From Croceimicrobium sp965228705 (lineage in GTDB: Bacteria > Bacteroidota > Bacteroidia > Flavobacteriales > Schleiferiaceae), in the NCBI RefSeq assembly GCF_965228705.1, contig NZ_OZ245832.1, positions 868,001 to 932,000 on the forward strand: a stretch of DNA of 64,000 nucleotides. Reading direction: 5' to 3'. The notes beneath the pieces were generated by a model, which was not told where the DNA came from, searched no databases, and saw nothing but the letters and a program-made list of their open reading frames with translations. Below, piece by piece: positions 52,066 to 60,940 of this stretch (position 1 is its first letter; each line of letters opens with the position of its first letter). Both the position numbers and the translations under genes were made by a program.

Positions 52066-52082
52066 ATCAATACTGATATGTC

Positions 52083-52994
52083 TTAAACCTTAAGATGATC
52101 TTTCAATTTCTCAAATTCTTCTCTATGAATCATTAACCTTTTCCTAATATTGACACATGAACCTTCATCAAATTCATAATTAGACTCATTTCCAAAACCT
52201 AATAAAATTAAACTTCCATTTTCCTCGATTGCTTTGGAATGAGCGAATCTATTTCTAACTTCTATAACCTCATTTTGATAAGTCTTGTTAATTAGCAAAA
52301 AGCTATTTACAACTTTATCATCCTTTATTTTCTTTAAAAATTTGCGAAATATCTCCCACTTTTTAACCGCACGCATTCTAAGAAAGAAATCTTCAAAACC
52401 TTTTTCTTCATATAACTGGATCATATAATCAGGTTCACTTTTTAATTTTTTTTCTACATAGCCACCAACTATACCTTCAATTTCATCTTTAGATATTTTC
52501 AAATGATCAATTAGATGCATTGTAATTTCATGAATTATTACATCTAATTCACTAGTTTCCGAAGTAATAAGTCCCCTTGTTGCGTTAAGATCAAGTAATC
52601 TCTTAACAGAAAGCTTTATTAAACTTTCAATTTTATCCAAGAGGTGCCTTCTTCCTGAATGAAAGGAGATTCTATCAAAACCTAGTAACTTTTGGGCTAT
52701 TAAGTTTTTATTATCTTGGCGTGAGGTATAAAATAGAACTTCTGTGAAAATATCTTTTTCTCGAATTTCCTTAATTACATCGTCACCATTTCTACCTTCC
52801 TCAATATTGAAATCAGAGATTATCAAATCACATTGATCAATCAGGCCATCCAAAGATTGACCGTTATTAAAAATATTTATATATGGAATAAACCCCAATT
52901 CTCTAATAAACACTTCTACTCTTTCAACATCTCTGGAGGCTACAAAATGTTCTATTTCATCGTCTATCCAAGCTATTTTATAATCTAATCGCAT
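52083..52994 (-). CDS. receiver-domain protein with C-terminal HEPN RNase motif
   Basis: A 303-residue protein, last gene of the AT-rich operon. Residues 1-125 resemble a response-regulator receiver: the acidic pair DD (11-12) after strand 1, the phosphoacceptor Asp61 in LIISDFNI, and Thr90 in LFYTS. The usual Lys-Pro near the end of the domain is not obvious. Residues about 140-303 are helical and contain VRNRFAH (Arg247 to His252), the RNxxxH motif of HEPN RNases. The likely model is an RNA-cleaving effector controlled by phosphorylation. The start overlaps the kinase-like gene by 17 bases. Confidence 0.8.
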   Translation of the reverse strand: MRLDYKIAWIDDEIEHFVASRDVERVEVFIRELGFIPYINIFNNGQSLDGLIDQCDLIISDFNIEEGRNGDDVIKEIREKDIFTEVLFYTSRQDNKNLIAQKLLGFDRISFHSGRRHLLDKIESLIKLSVKRLLDLNATRGLITSETSELDVIIHEITMHLIDHLKISKDEIEGIVGGYVEKKLKSEPDYMIQLYEEKGFEDFFLRMRAVKKWEIFRKFLKKIKDDKVVNSFLLINKTYQNEVIEVRNRFAHSKAIEENGSLILLGFGNESNYEFDEGSCVNIRKRLMIHREEFEKLKDHLKV

Positions 52995-55281
52995 TTTTTT
53001 TATTAAATGTTAAAATGAACTCTGCGCCAATTTTATAATTAGGATTAACTTCTATACGTCCATTTAATTGACTCATAATTTCCTTTACATTATAAAGTCC
53101 AATACCAGAACCTTTAGTTGTTGTAAATCGAAAGTCAAAAATCTGATTGATGATTTTTGAAGAAATGCCAATTCCATCGTCCCGTACCCTTAGCTGTAAA
53201 TCTTCATCGTTCACATCAATCCATTCAAAGTGAATGTTCTTGGATTTTGCTTTCTTAGCATTATTTAATAAATTATCAAAGAGGATAGTAATATCAACTG
53301 GTGAAAAATGAGTTCTTAGAGAAGCTTTATTTTTATTAGTTGTAATTATATTAATGTTTTCATAGTCCTCATAAGCCTGACACACATTAGAAATGTACTC
53401 ATTCACAAATGACACTATGTCTTCTTCTATCTCTTTAACAAAAGTGTTAAACTTCGTAGATTTATGATATTTGGTAAATGAAAATATTTTTTGATTTTCA
53501 AGACTAATTTTATTTAGTAAATCGAACAGATTGTCTTTTGACCATCCTTCTTCTATACCTATAAATAGATTTTCGATATGCCTTTCAATCCAATATGTGG
53601 CTTTTTCAGTATGATGTAGTAAACTTTGTAGTTCAATAGTGTCAGCTCCTACTGAATCTTTCAAAAATGAATTTTGACCTATGGTGTATTTTAATTTCTC
53701 ATTGATGTCAAGAACATTTCGTTCAGCCAATTCCGCTCTAACCCTATCAACTTTAGCGTCAGATCTTACTTGTTTAACAGCAGATTCTATTTTCCGAGCT
53801 TCTCTTATTAGGTCTTTGTTCCCTGTTTGAGCTGCTACTTTTGATACATTTTTAATGATTTTATCAACGCTTTTATCCTGCTTACGTTCAATGATATTTA
53901 AAAAATCTTTATCGTACTGAATTTCTAAGATATTTTTAGAGTTTATAAACCCTGAAATTAACTCTAAAATTTGCATTTTAACATCATAAGGCCATAACTC
54001 AGGGTTAATGATTTCTCCTGTATCCTTATCAATTCTTTCGTCTCCCCATTTAATAATGTTAACAACATAATTCTCTAACCTAAGCAAAACATATTTTGAA
54101 AAAAAATCAACAAGATCAAACCACGCATCTGTTTTCACCAATCCCCCATCTCTACTTGAGGTTTCTCTTAATTCATTATTATCTCCAAAAATTTCAATTC
54201 TACCGATTAAGTCTCGTGTACCTAAAAATCGACTATAACCCTGTTGCTTTCTTCTGTCAATTAGTAATATATCTTCACTTGGGTCTCCAAAAGGATAAAT
54301 TCTAAATCCGTTTTTATACATAAATACTGAACCATAATCTATTGACCTTAGTCCCATTACTTTATGGAAAGCAATTTTCGCCTTTCTATTAAGTTGAAAT
54401 AAATAGACTGAAATATTTTTTAAGCTATTGAAAGGGTTTTTTTCTTTAAGGTAATAAATTAGGTCCCCCCGATCTTGCATTGTTGTTTCAATGTAATCCC
54501 CATTTTCACTTATTTGAACATAGATATTCGTGGTTTTAATTTCCAATGTTTCAAAAACTTTGTTTTCTATAGGACCATTTACTTTTTCCCAATCACTTTC
54601 TTTCTTTAAATCTTCTTCTAGTTCTTCATTTGCTATAATTTCAATTGAAAAATTTGAGCTATCATTTTCCTGATTTGGGTTAATAAGCTTTACTAATGAC
54701 CTTTTTAAATGAAGTAATTTTTCTCTATCCCAAGTATCTCTTAATTCATTTATTTCTAGTATTGTGCCATGTTCAATCTCATAATTAAGAGAATCCAAAA
54801 CCCTGTGTTGAACATCAATTTTGATAAATTCTTTATTATCAACATTTTCAAAACTTTTCCAGTCAACAAATAAATTTTCTATTCTGGGGTTAGAGCTGTC
54901 TTTAATCGTTAAAAGATTAAGTGTTTTACCCAATCTATCACAAGAAAACCTCCCAACTCCTTTAGCTCCAGCGAAAATTCTATTTGATTTTATTCTATCT
55001 CGATAATTATCTTCTAGTTCCTTTTTTAACCTTTTTGCCGAATAAGCAACAAACAGCCATTTATCCTTCAAATCTGAATAATCCATTCCCTTGCCATTGT
55101 CAACAATGAGAATCCGGGGATTTGATCCATAAATACTTTGAAAATGTATTTCAACTTTAGAAGCAAATGCATCAAATGAATTTTTAACTAACTCAAAAAC
55201 AGCAACAAATTCATCCGTTATTAACTCTTTGCCAATTATATCTTTAAGAGCAGCACTTACTTTAAAGTTTTCAGCGTTCAT
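52978..55281 (-). CDS. dual GHKL ATPase: MORC/Hsp90-like N terminus plus histidine-kinase-like C terminus
   Basis: A 767-residue soluble protein. Residues 10-200 form a MORC/Hsp90-type GHKL module: N-box ELVKNSFDA (Glu30, Asn34), VDNGKGM (61-66) and GAKGVGRFS (105-113). A conserved block with MYKNGFRIYPFGD and RRKQQGYSRFLGTRDLIG (about 321-360) follows, like an S5-type transducer. Residues 490-530 look coiled-coil. LHHTEK (His556/557) may be a phosphoacceptor H-box. The C-terminal HATPase has NLLNNAKKA, DDGIG (701-705) and KGSGIGL (723-729). It is probably a sensor kinase for the receiver-HEPN protein. Confidence 0.88.
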   Translation of the reverse strand: MNAENFKVSAALKDIIGKELITDEFVAVFELVKNSFDAFASKVEIHFQSIYGSNPRILIVDNGKGMDYSDLKDKWLFVAYSAKRLKKELEDNYRDRIKSNRIFAGAKGVGRFSCDRLGKTLNLLTIKDSSNPRIENLFVDWKSFENVDNKEFIKIDVQHRVLDSLNYEIEHGTILEINELRDTWDREKLLHLKRSLVKLINPNQENDSSNFSIEIIANEELEEDLKKESDWEKVNGPIENKVFETLEIKTTNIYVQISENGDYIETTMQDRGDLIYYLKEKNPFNSLKNISVYLFQLNRKAKIAFHKVMGLRSIDYGSVFMYKNGFRIYPFGDPSEDILLIDRRKQQGYSRFLGTRDLIGRIEIFGDNNELRETSSRDGGLVKTDAWFDLVDFFSKYVLLRLENYVVNIIKWGDERIDKDTGEIINPELWPYDVKMQILELISGFINSKNILEIQYDKDFLNIIERKQDKSVDKIIKNVSKVAAQTGNKDLIREARKIESAVKQVRSDAKVDRVRAELAERNVLDINEKLKYTIGQNSFLKDSVGADTIELQSLLHHTEKATYWIERHIENLFIGIEEGWSKDNLFDLLNKISLENQKIFSFTKYHKSTKFNTFVKEIEEDIVSFVNEYISNVCQAYEDYENINIITTNKNKASLRTHFSPVDITILFDNLLNNAKKAKSKNIHFEWIDVNDEDLQLRVRDDGIGISSKIINQIFDFRFTTTKGSGIGLYNVKEIMSQLNGRIEVNPNYKIGAEFILTFNKKNAIRL

Positions 55282-55287
55282 AATTCA

Positions 55288-56517
55288 CTAAATTAATTTG
55301 AGCATAGTTTCACCAGCCAGTTCTCCAAATAAGGGCGGAATTGCATTACCTAATTGAGTATATCTTGGAACTTCAAGAACCCTTTGTTTGCCTCCTGTAG
55401 TGTATTTACCTAATATCAAATAGTTGTCTGGAAATGATTGAATACGAGCATATTCACGAACAGTTAGAATTCTTGGTTCCTGATAGTGCACATAATCATC
55501 GGGGTGTGATGTTAAAGTAGGTGATGGACTATCTTTGTCCAGTATTACAATTGACCTTTTTTTAATATTGTATTCCTTTCTTTCCTCACCAGCAATTCTT
55601 TTACCTGGTGCTATATTTTTTAGCAACGATTTAAATAGAATTTCTGTATCAACTTTATGATTAGCAAATCGATGACTGTCAGGAATTTCAACTTTAGTAT
55701 CACGCCTGAGGAATTTTTGATAGCTGGATGCAGGTTTATTGTAGTAAGCAGATTTAAATCCAGGTGAATCAGGGCAATCGATTGTTTCTGTTTTTCTAAG
55801 ATCAGAAATAGCTTCTTCTAATGTGGTTTTTGTAGCTAAACCTTTAGATGTTAAGAAAGCCTCTTTGGAAAAATCAAGATTTTCAAAAAACATCTCAGGT
55901 GTAAAGCTTGTTTTAAGATCATTTCTAATGCCAATTAAAATAAACCTTGTACGTTTTTGAGGAATTCCATATTCTGAAAAATCCACTAACTTCCCATGAA
56001 CTTTGTAACCTGGAAATTCATTGCTTTTTCTTTTAAGAGCGTTAATGACATAGTCAGAATATCTTTTACCTTTAGTCTTGTTATTTTCAAATTTCTGAGT
56101 AAATCCTTTTACGTTTTCAAAAAATATGAGTTTAGGTTGGACCAATTTTATGAATTTCACATAGGATTTAATAAGACTATTTCTTTTGTCACTTTCAACT
56201 CGTCTTCCGGCCGTCGAGAAACCTTGACATGGCGGTCCACCGACTACTAAATCCAATTCTCCTTTTAGTTTATCTAATTCAGATTTATACTCTATTAGGA
56301 CATTGTTAATATCATGTGCTTTCTGCGGAAGCCAATCTGGCCATGAAAAATGATTTCTTTGTTTAATAAGATTAAACTCTAGAGTTTCAAAAGCATGGGG
56401 ACTTTTTTCAATTGCAAATACCCCTTTCCATGAGGAAGAGTTGCAAAGACCTAATGATAGCCCTCCACAGCCAGCAAATAGATCTATGTACAGATGTTTC
56501 TTTTTATCCAAAGACAT
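55288..56517 (-). CDS. DNA (cytosine-5-)-methyltransferase
   Basis: A type II cytosine-5 DNA methyltransferase of 409 residues. Motif I is DLFAGCGG (12-19), motif IV has the catalytic Cys97 in GGPPCQGFS, motif VI is ENV (134-136), motif VIII is QKRTRF (187-192), and the C-terminal motifs IX-X include REYARIQSFPDNY and GNAIPP. The target-recognition region lies between about 240 and 335; the recognised site is not deducible. No cognate restriction endonuclease is in the operon; the next genes are the dual GHKL ATPase (6 bases away) and the receiver-HEPN protein. Confidence 0.95.
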   Translation of the reverse strand: MSLDKKKHLYIDLFAGCGGLSLGLCNSSSWKGVFAIEKSPHAFETLEFNLIKQRNHFSWPDWLPQKAHDINNVLIEYKSELDKLKGELDLVVGGPPCQGFSTAGRRVESDKRNSLIKSYVKFIKLVQPKLIFFENVKGFTQKFENNKTKGKRYSDYVINALKRKSNEFPGYKVHGKLVDFSEYGIPQKRTRFILIGIRNDLKTSFTPEMFFENLDFSKEAFLTSKGLATKTTLEEAISDLRKTETIDCPDSPGFKSAYYNKPASSYQKFLRRDTKVEIPDSHRFANHKVDTEILFKSLLKNIAPGKRIAGEERKEYNIKKRSIVILDKDSPSPTLTSHPDDYVHYQEPRILTVREYARIQSFPDNYLILGKYTTGGKQRVLEVPRYTQLGNAIPPLFGELAGETMLKLI

Positions 56518-56649
56518 ATAGAATTAGCAAAAAATGCTTAAACACGAAGTTAGGAGATCAGAATTATAGAATGTAATTCATTTTGCCAGGTTATACACAA
56601 TCATAAGTTAGTGGGTTTGTACATATAATCTATTTTTGTGAAGTTTCTA

Positions 56650-56663
56650 AATTAGGGTACCTA
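56650..56663. repeat. imperfect flanking repeat, right of the AT-rich operon
   Basis: AATTAGGGTACCTA, the partner of the copy at 52051. It lies between the methyltransferase gene and the lipoprotein gene, close to where base composition returns to the window average. Confidence 0.35.
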
Positions 56664-56690
56664 GTTCAGGGACACCTTGTGTAGAAATTG

Positions 56691-57395
56691 TCATTCATCT
56701 ACTACAATCAACTCCACCCTACTACTATCCATCGCACCCTCCAAATAGGCAATCACCTGCACAGAACCCACTAAGCTGTCTAAGCTGCTAACTTGAAAAG
56801 TGGCATTCATGTCTGCTACACTTACAAATTCTGGCATAGAGAGTCTTACATTATTGGTATCTAAAGGCCTTTGCTTTAAAAATACCTGGGTATTCATGGA
56901 GTTTTTAGCGGTTCCATTATTTTGAAACTGGAGGTTTAAGCTCACATTTCCGCGACCATTGTTTAGCACTTGTCGGCTCGAGCTGGCGGTCATTGTAAAA
57001 GCATCGGGTAAGGCACGGGTAAAAGAGACTGTTTTGCTCGTGCTAAAGCCCCCTACTTCGGCGCTTAGAGTAACATATTCATTCACCTCTCGGTTAGAAA
57101 TAATATAGGCTTCTGCGCTTTTACCGGAAGCCTTTACTTTGAGGCTCATGCTTTGCTCTGTTCCGGCGAAATATCCTTGGTCGGTACTAAAGGTAATTTC
57201 CTGGTTGGGATCCGACTCAGATTGCAATTGGGCGGTGATTTTAATACGAGAATTACCATCCGCAGGAATGGCCTCCTTTTCGGTTTGCATTTGAATGATC
57301 TGAGCACTGGTTAGGCCACCGCGCGGATCTTCTTCATCACAACTGCTTAAAATGAATGCGAATAGGGCTATGCTGATGCAAAAGAGCTTTTTCAT
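56691..57395 (-). CDS. lipoprotein with Ig-like/invasin-type beta-sandwich domains
   Basis: A 234-residue lipoprotein. I start it at 57395 (MKKLFCISIALFAFILSSC; Cys19 in the lipobox LSSC), since the longer frame to 57419 would place eight residues in front of the signal. Two beta-sandwich domains follow; the segment EAIPADGNSRIKITAQLQ, then ITFSTDQGYFAG, is the Big_1/invasin-type Ig pattern. It would sit on the outer membrane surface or in the periplasm. It ends a three-gene minus-strand unit with the 121-residue protein and the 593-residue protein. Confidence 0.78.
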   Translation of the reverse strand: MKKLFCISIALFAFILSSCDEEDPRGGLTSAQIIQMQTEKEAIPADGNSRIKITAQLQSESDPNQEITFSTDQGYFAGTEQSMSLKVKASGKSAEAYIISNREVNEYVTLSAEVGGFSTSKTVSFTRALPDAFTMTASSSRQVLNNGRGNVSLNLQFQNNGTAKNSMNTQVFLKQRPLDTNNVRLSMPEFVSVADMNATFQVSSLDSLVGSVQVIAYLEGAMDSSRVELIVVDE

Positions 57396-57400
57396 GCTTA

Positions 57401-57766
57401 TTAAATATTGATTTGACAAGTATCCGAATCAGGTAGAGAGCCATCCGGCTCACTGGTATGAGCCCTTAATGTGGCACTGTCTTCTTTATTTTCAGGTCCA
57501 ATTACTTTAAAGTAAAGTTTCGTGTTCTGATGACTGAGTTCATTAGCTGATAGCTTGTAAAAGAGTGTTTTAGAGTCTTCCGATTCTCCATTTGGCTCTG
57601 CACCATCCGCTTTGGGGTCAAGATGAGCCAAGTGAAAAAGCTCAGAAATCAATTTCAGACTGATGCTTATAGTTCCTGAATAGGTGGTGTAGATCGATGC
57701 ATCAATATTGACTTCCATTCCAACTGGTGCATGCAAAACTGATGGTTGAATATTAATATTAGCCAT
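57401..57766 (-). CDS. hypothetical protein, 121 aa
   Basis: A 121-residue protein without signal peptide or membrane segment. It is rich in beta-strand-like stretches (GTISISLKLISELFHLAHL; TKLYFKVIGPENKEDSATL) and ends TCQINI. I do not recognise it. It starts nine bases after the 593-residue gene and ends five bases before the lipoprotein start, so all three are surely one operon. Lack of an export signal is odd between two exported proteins. Confidence 0.65.
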   Translation of the reverse strand: MANINIQPSVLHAPVGMEVNIDASIYTTYSGTISISLKLISELFHLAHLDPKADGAEPNGESEDSKTLFYKLSANELSHQNTKLYFKVIGPENKEDSATLRAHTSEPDGSLPDSDTCQINI

Positions 57767-57775
57767 GGCGTAATT

Positions 57776-59557
57776 TTATTTAGCGGGAATTCGGTAAGCG
57801 TCACTGCTGATCAGGGCACTGAAACGGTTGAATATATCAGCGTCAAAGCTTAATCCGATGATTGGCGATGCACTAAAATAGGTGCCACTTTTTAAAGGGC
57901 TGATGTATTCCATATTGTAGAAGGCAGCCCCCAGGTCTAAGGAGATATAGCGATTGATATCCAAGCTAAGTGCCAGCATTGGTTTTATATTGCCAATGGC
58001 CTGGATTTCTTGATCTTTAAATTTAGGACTGACTCCACTTACAAAGCCAACCATAATGGCAGTAGATTTAAAAAAGCCCCTTCGGGATTTCAAATAAGGA
58101 TTCACTAATCGCTTGTCCACCGGTTGCAGGTAAAATTTAAGACCTACATATCCAAAACCCTGCAGTTGCCAATAGCGATACCGATCTGTACTAAAAGCCA
58201 GGGCACCAGCTCCAATGGCTGTACCAATGCGAATGGCATCTAATTCTTCTTTATTTACAGCTGCTTCCGGACGATAGGTACTTACCTTTCGGATTTCAAC
58301 TAAAACTCCACGCAAAGGATCAAGCAGTCTTTTAAAATCTGTTTTCATCAATTTCTCAGAGGCTTTGTAAATCGCATAGCTTGCTTCATCCTCTACTATA
58401 CGCCTCCTTTTATTTGCATACTGTATAATTAGAGGAATAAGCTTACCGTTTACCAGCCCCTTTGGATTTCGAAATAAGAAAAGGACCTCCTTAGACATAG
58501 TATTAACAGTGCCATTCCCTACTTCTTTGGAAGCCTTGAAACCCCTTGGTAGATTAGAACTAATAAGTTTGAGTTCATTTAAATAGTCCACCACCTTTTG
58601 GGTCTCTGTGAGATTGGTTTTGGCAAGGCTTAAATTGGTGTCTTGTACCGCTTTAGCAAAAAGTTGAATCGTATTTTTTTGTGGGTAATCCCCTAACTTA
58701 TAGATCAAAGCATTCCAAAAATCTGCATTGTCTAAGGCTAATAATTCCGACTCATTTGATAATTCAGTGTTTTCCACTTTATTGAGGAATTCCGGATCAA
58801 AATTTACAGCCGACAGTAATTGTTTGGCAATCTCCAAACCTTGGTTTATTTGCAAATCCAACAAGAGCAGGGAGTCTTGGGTAATTATAGAGTCCTTTTG
58901 AAAAGTGTTGTAATTACGTTGCGCATTTAAAAATTGATCCGCCGAGGAAGCGGTTAATAAAAGTCCAGTCTTAAAATCCGGTTTAGACTCCAACATGCTT
59001 TCTAATTCCGAAGCAATACTATTTTGCGGTGTGCCTGCATAAAAAGTACTAAGCTCCATCAAGAGCCAGTCGTAGATTCTTTCCGGACTGGCATCCCCAT
59101 TCTGTCCTGCAAAACGAATCAGTCGATCTTCAATATTGGAGATAATGGTATTAGCCGCATTGTCGGGAATTATTCGAGTTTTAGAGAAAGCGAACTCATA
59201 TTGATAGGTCTGATCAAATTCAAGAAATTCATTGACATAAAACTCAAACTCCGTTTCAGGATTAGCCCCATCAATGGCTTTAACGCGAAACCATTCTTGC
59301 CTAAAAACCTCTGTTTTGCCTGCATCGCTTTGCTTATATATCACCAACTCTACAGCATTGGCCTTTTCGCCTCCTGGTAATTCCAGTCCCCCTTTAATTT
59401 TAAAATGTCTACCGTAAACAGGTCCTCCGACTAGGGTACTATTGTTGACATTAAAGCGCAGTTCGGTAATGGATTTCGAAGCATCCTCCTTTGCCTGAGC
59501 TCCAAGTCCGAAGCTTAAAAAAGACAAAAACAGGCCAATTAGTACTCTTTGTTTCAT
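57776..59557 (-). CDS. exported hypothetical protein with barrel-like C terminus
   Basis: A 593-residue exported protein: signal peptide MKQRVLIGLFLSFLSFGLGA. Residues 25-110 look like an Ig-type strand domain (ELRFNVNNSTLVGGPVYGRH); residues 150-430 are helical with many Asn, Glu and Leu; the last 150 residues have amphipathic strands (GFGYVGLKFYLQPV; MLALSLDINRYISLDLGAAFY; ASPIIGLSFDADIF) as in an outer-membrane barrel of about eight strands. I do not recognise the family. It leads the three-gene minus-strand unit and is divergent to the membrane-protein/hydrolase unit. Confidence 0.72.
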   Translation of the reverse strand: MKQRVLIGLFLSFLSFGLGAQAKEDASKSITELRFNVNNSTLVGGPVYGRHFKIKGGLELPGGEKANAVELVIYKQSDAGKTEVFRQEWFRVKAIDGANPETEFEFYVNEFLEFDQTYQYEFAFSKTRIIPDNAANTIISNIEDRLIRFAGQNGDASPERIYDWLLMELSTFYAGTPQNSIASELESMLESKPDFKTGLLLTASSADQFLNAQRNYNTFQKDSIITQDSLLLLDLQINQGLEIAKQLLSAVNFDPEFLNKVENTELSNESELLALDNADFWNALIYKLGDYPQKNTIQLFAKAVQDTNLSLAKTNLTETQKVVDYLNELKLISSNLPRGFKASKEVGNGTVNTMSKEVLFLFRNPKGLVNGKLIPLIIQYANKRRRIVEDEASYAIYKASEKLMKTDFKRLLDPLRGVLVEIRKVSTYRPEAAVNKEELDAIRIGTAIGAGALAFSTDRYRYWQLQGFGYVGLKFYLQPVDKRLVNPYLKSRRGFFKSTAIMVGFVSGVSPKFKDQEIQAIGNIKPMLALSLDINRYISLDLGAAFYNMEYISPLKSGTYFSASPIIGLSFDADIFNRFSALISSDAYRIPAK

Positions 59558-59766
59558 GGTTGGGTTTTATAAAGAGTTAATCTTAAATCTATTAGAATAA
59601 AAGATTCTCAAGCAAATTAGTGAATTCTAAGGCTTGATAAGGTAGAGGAAAATCCCCGTATCCCCTTCTGGATATTTCCTGATTGTGATTCTCTCCCAAG
59701 CCATTTGCGATTAAATACCGATATTAAATGCCTGATTTGCAATTCATTTAACCAAACCAAAAGGCT

Positions 59767-60930
59767 ATGGAATTTCTTTCCTCCTCCTTGCTTAGTGTCC
59801 TCATTGCCTTGGGCTTCATCTATGTCTTATTAAGCGTTCTGGTTTCTATTCTGGTGGAATGGCGAAACCATTATGTAAAAGAAAGAGGCAAGCTTTTGCG
59901 CGAAGCCATCAATCAGATGCTGGACGATCCCCTAAATGCACAATACGGACTCCTTCTCTACAATCATCCCATGATTGGCGGGATGCAAAACCGTAAAAAT
60001 CAAAGGCCTCCCCAATACATCAGCAGCAGCATGTTTGCCGAGGCCCTGATTGATTTAATTGGGCAACAGGCAGAAGATGATCTGAATATCGATCGTAAAA
60101 AGGATTCCGATCAAAAAAAGTTGGCCTTTGAGGCTTCCGGCGAAAGCCCCGCTCCTATTGATGATCCGCTTTTACGCTTTCAAATGGGAGTGGCGGAAAT
60201 GAAACACAGTCCGCTCAAAGAACTGCTCCACTCCTTTCATCAAAAGTCGAAAAACGATTATCCCAAACTCAAGTCCCTGCTGGAAGAATGGTACAATGCC
60301 TATATGGACCGGGTTACCGGCTGGTATAAAACCAAGCAGAAAAACAAGTTCTTAATCTTTGGCTTTGTGGTGGCCATCGGATTAAATGTCGACAGTCTCC
60401 ACCTGATCAAAAGTCTAAGCAGTGACTCCGAGTTGCGCAGCAATCTCGAAAAGCATGCCATGGCCCTGGAGGCTAAAGGGGCTTTCGCGGAAGACGATTA
60501 CCAGCATTTTCTGGCGCAATTAACAGAAGCCAAGGATTCCAACGCTATTCAAAAGAATAAAGTGCTAGCGGCTATAGAAGCCCGTCTCGATTCGGTAGGC
60601 AAAGAACGGATTAAGGAAAGTCAGCAGATATTGCGCTACCTCGAAGAGCAAAAGGTCCCTATGGGCTGGTCTTTGCAAAGTGCTCCGCTCAGCTGGTTTG
60701 GCTGCGAAAAACCCAAATTGGAAGCCAAGGCTCAAAAGGCTTTGGAAGATGATTACCAATACCAAAGAAACCAGCATCCCAATTTTTGGACGGTGCTTAA
60801 ATACCTGATCGGTGTAGTTATTAGCGGCTATATGCTCAGTTTCGGTGCCCCCTTCTGGTTCGAAGTATTGGTACGCTTGATCAATATTCGCCGTGCCGGC
60901 AAGAAACCTGCAGAAAAACCCAACGCTTAA
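59767..60930 (+). CDS. hypothetical membrane protein with three hydrophobic segments
   Basis: A 387-residue inner-membrane protein. It has an N-terminal hydrophobic segment (about residues 7-32), one near the middle (FLIFGFVVAIGLNV, about 195-210) and a C-terminal one (VLKYLIGVVISGYMLSFGAPFWFEVL, about 345-372). The GAPFWF-x-L-x-x-L-x-N-I-R end is a pattern I have seen in other bacterial hypothetical membrane proteins, but I cannot name a family. Between the segments are charged helices. It precedes the metal hydrolase by ten bases. Confidence 0.75.
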   Translation: MEFLSSSLLSVLIALGFIYVLLSVLVSILVEWRNHYVKERGKLLREAINQMLDDPLNAQYGLLLYNHPMIGGMQNRKNQRPPQYISSSMFAEALIDLIGQQAEDDLNIDRKKDSDQKKLAFEASGESPAPIDDPLLRFQMGVAEMKHSPLKELLHSFHQKSKNDYPKLKSLLEEWYNAYMDRVTGWYKTKQKNKFLIFGFVVAIGLNVDSLHLIKSLSSDSELRSNLEKHAMALEAKGAFAEDDYQHFLAQLTEAKDSNAIQKNKVLAAIEARLDSVGKERIKESQQILRYLEEQKVPMGWSLQSAPLSWFGCEKPKLEAKAQKALEDDYQYQRNQHPNFWTVLKYLIGVVISGYMLSFGAPFWFEVLVRLINIRRAGKKPAEKPNA

Positions 60931-60940
60931 TTCGATTATC

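Noticed and set aside
52083..56517. Ordinary type II restriction-modification system
   Set aside because: The methyltransferase has no adjacent protein with a recognisable endonuclease motif (no PD-(D/E)xK or HNH pattern seen); the partners are GHKL and receiver-HEPN proteins.
56616..56638. Plus-strand promoter-like TATTTTTG right of the methyltransferase gene
   Set aside because: The -7 match is good but the only close TTG is 11 bases away, and no plus-strand gene follows; it is probably a chance match in AT-rich DNA.
51974..56690. Prophage or integrative element carrying the AT-rich operon
   Set aside because: No integrase, transposase, tRNA gene or phage structural gene is present at either edge.
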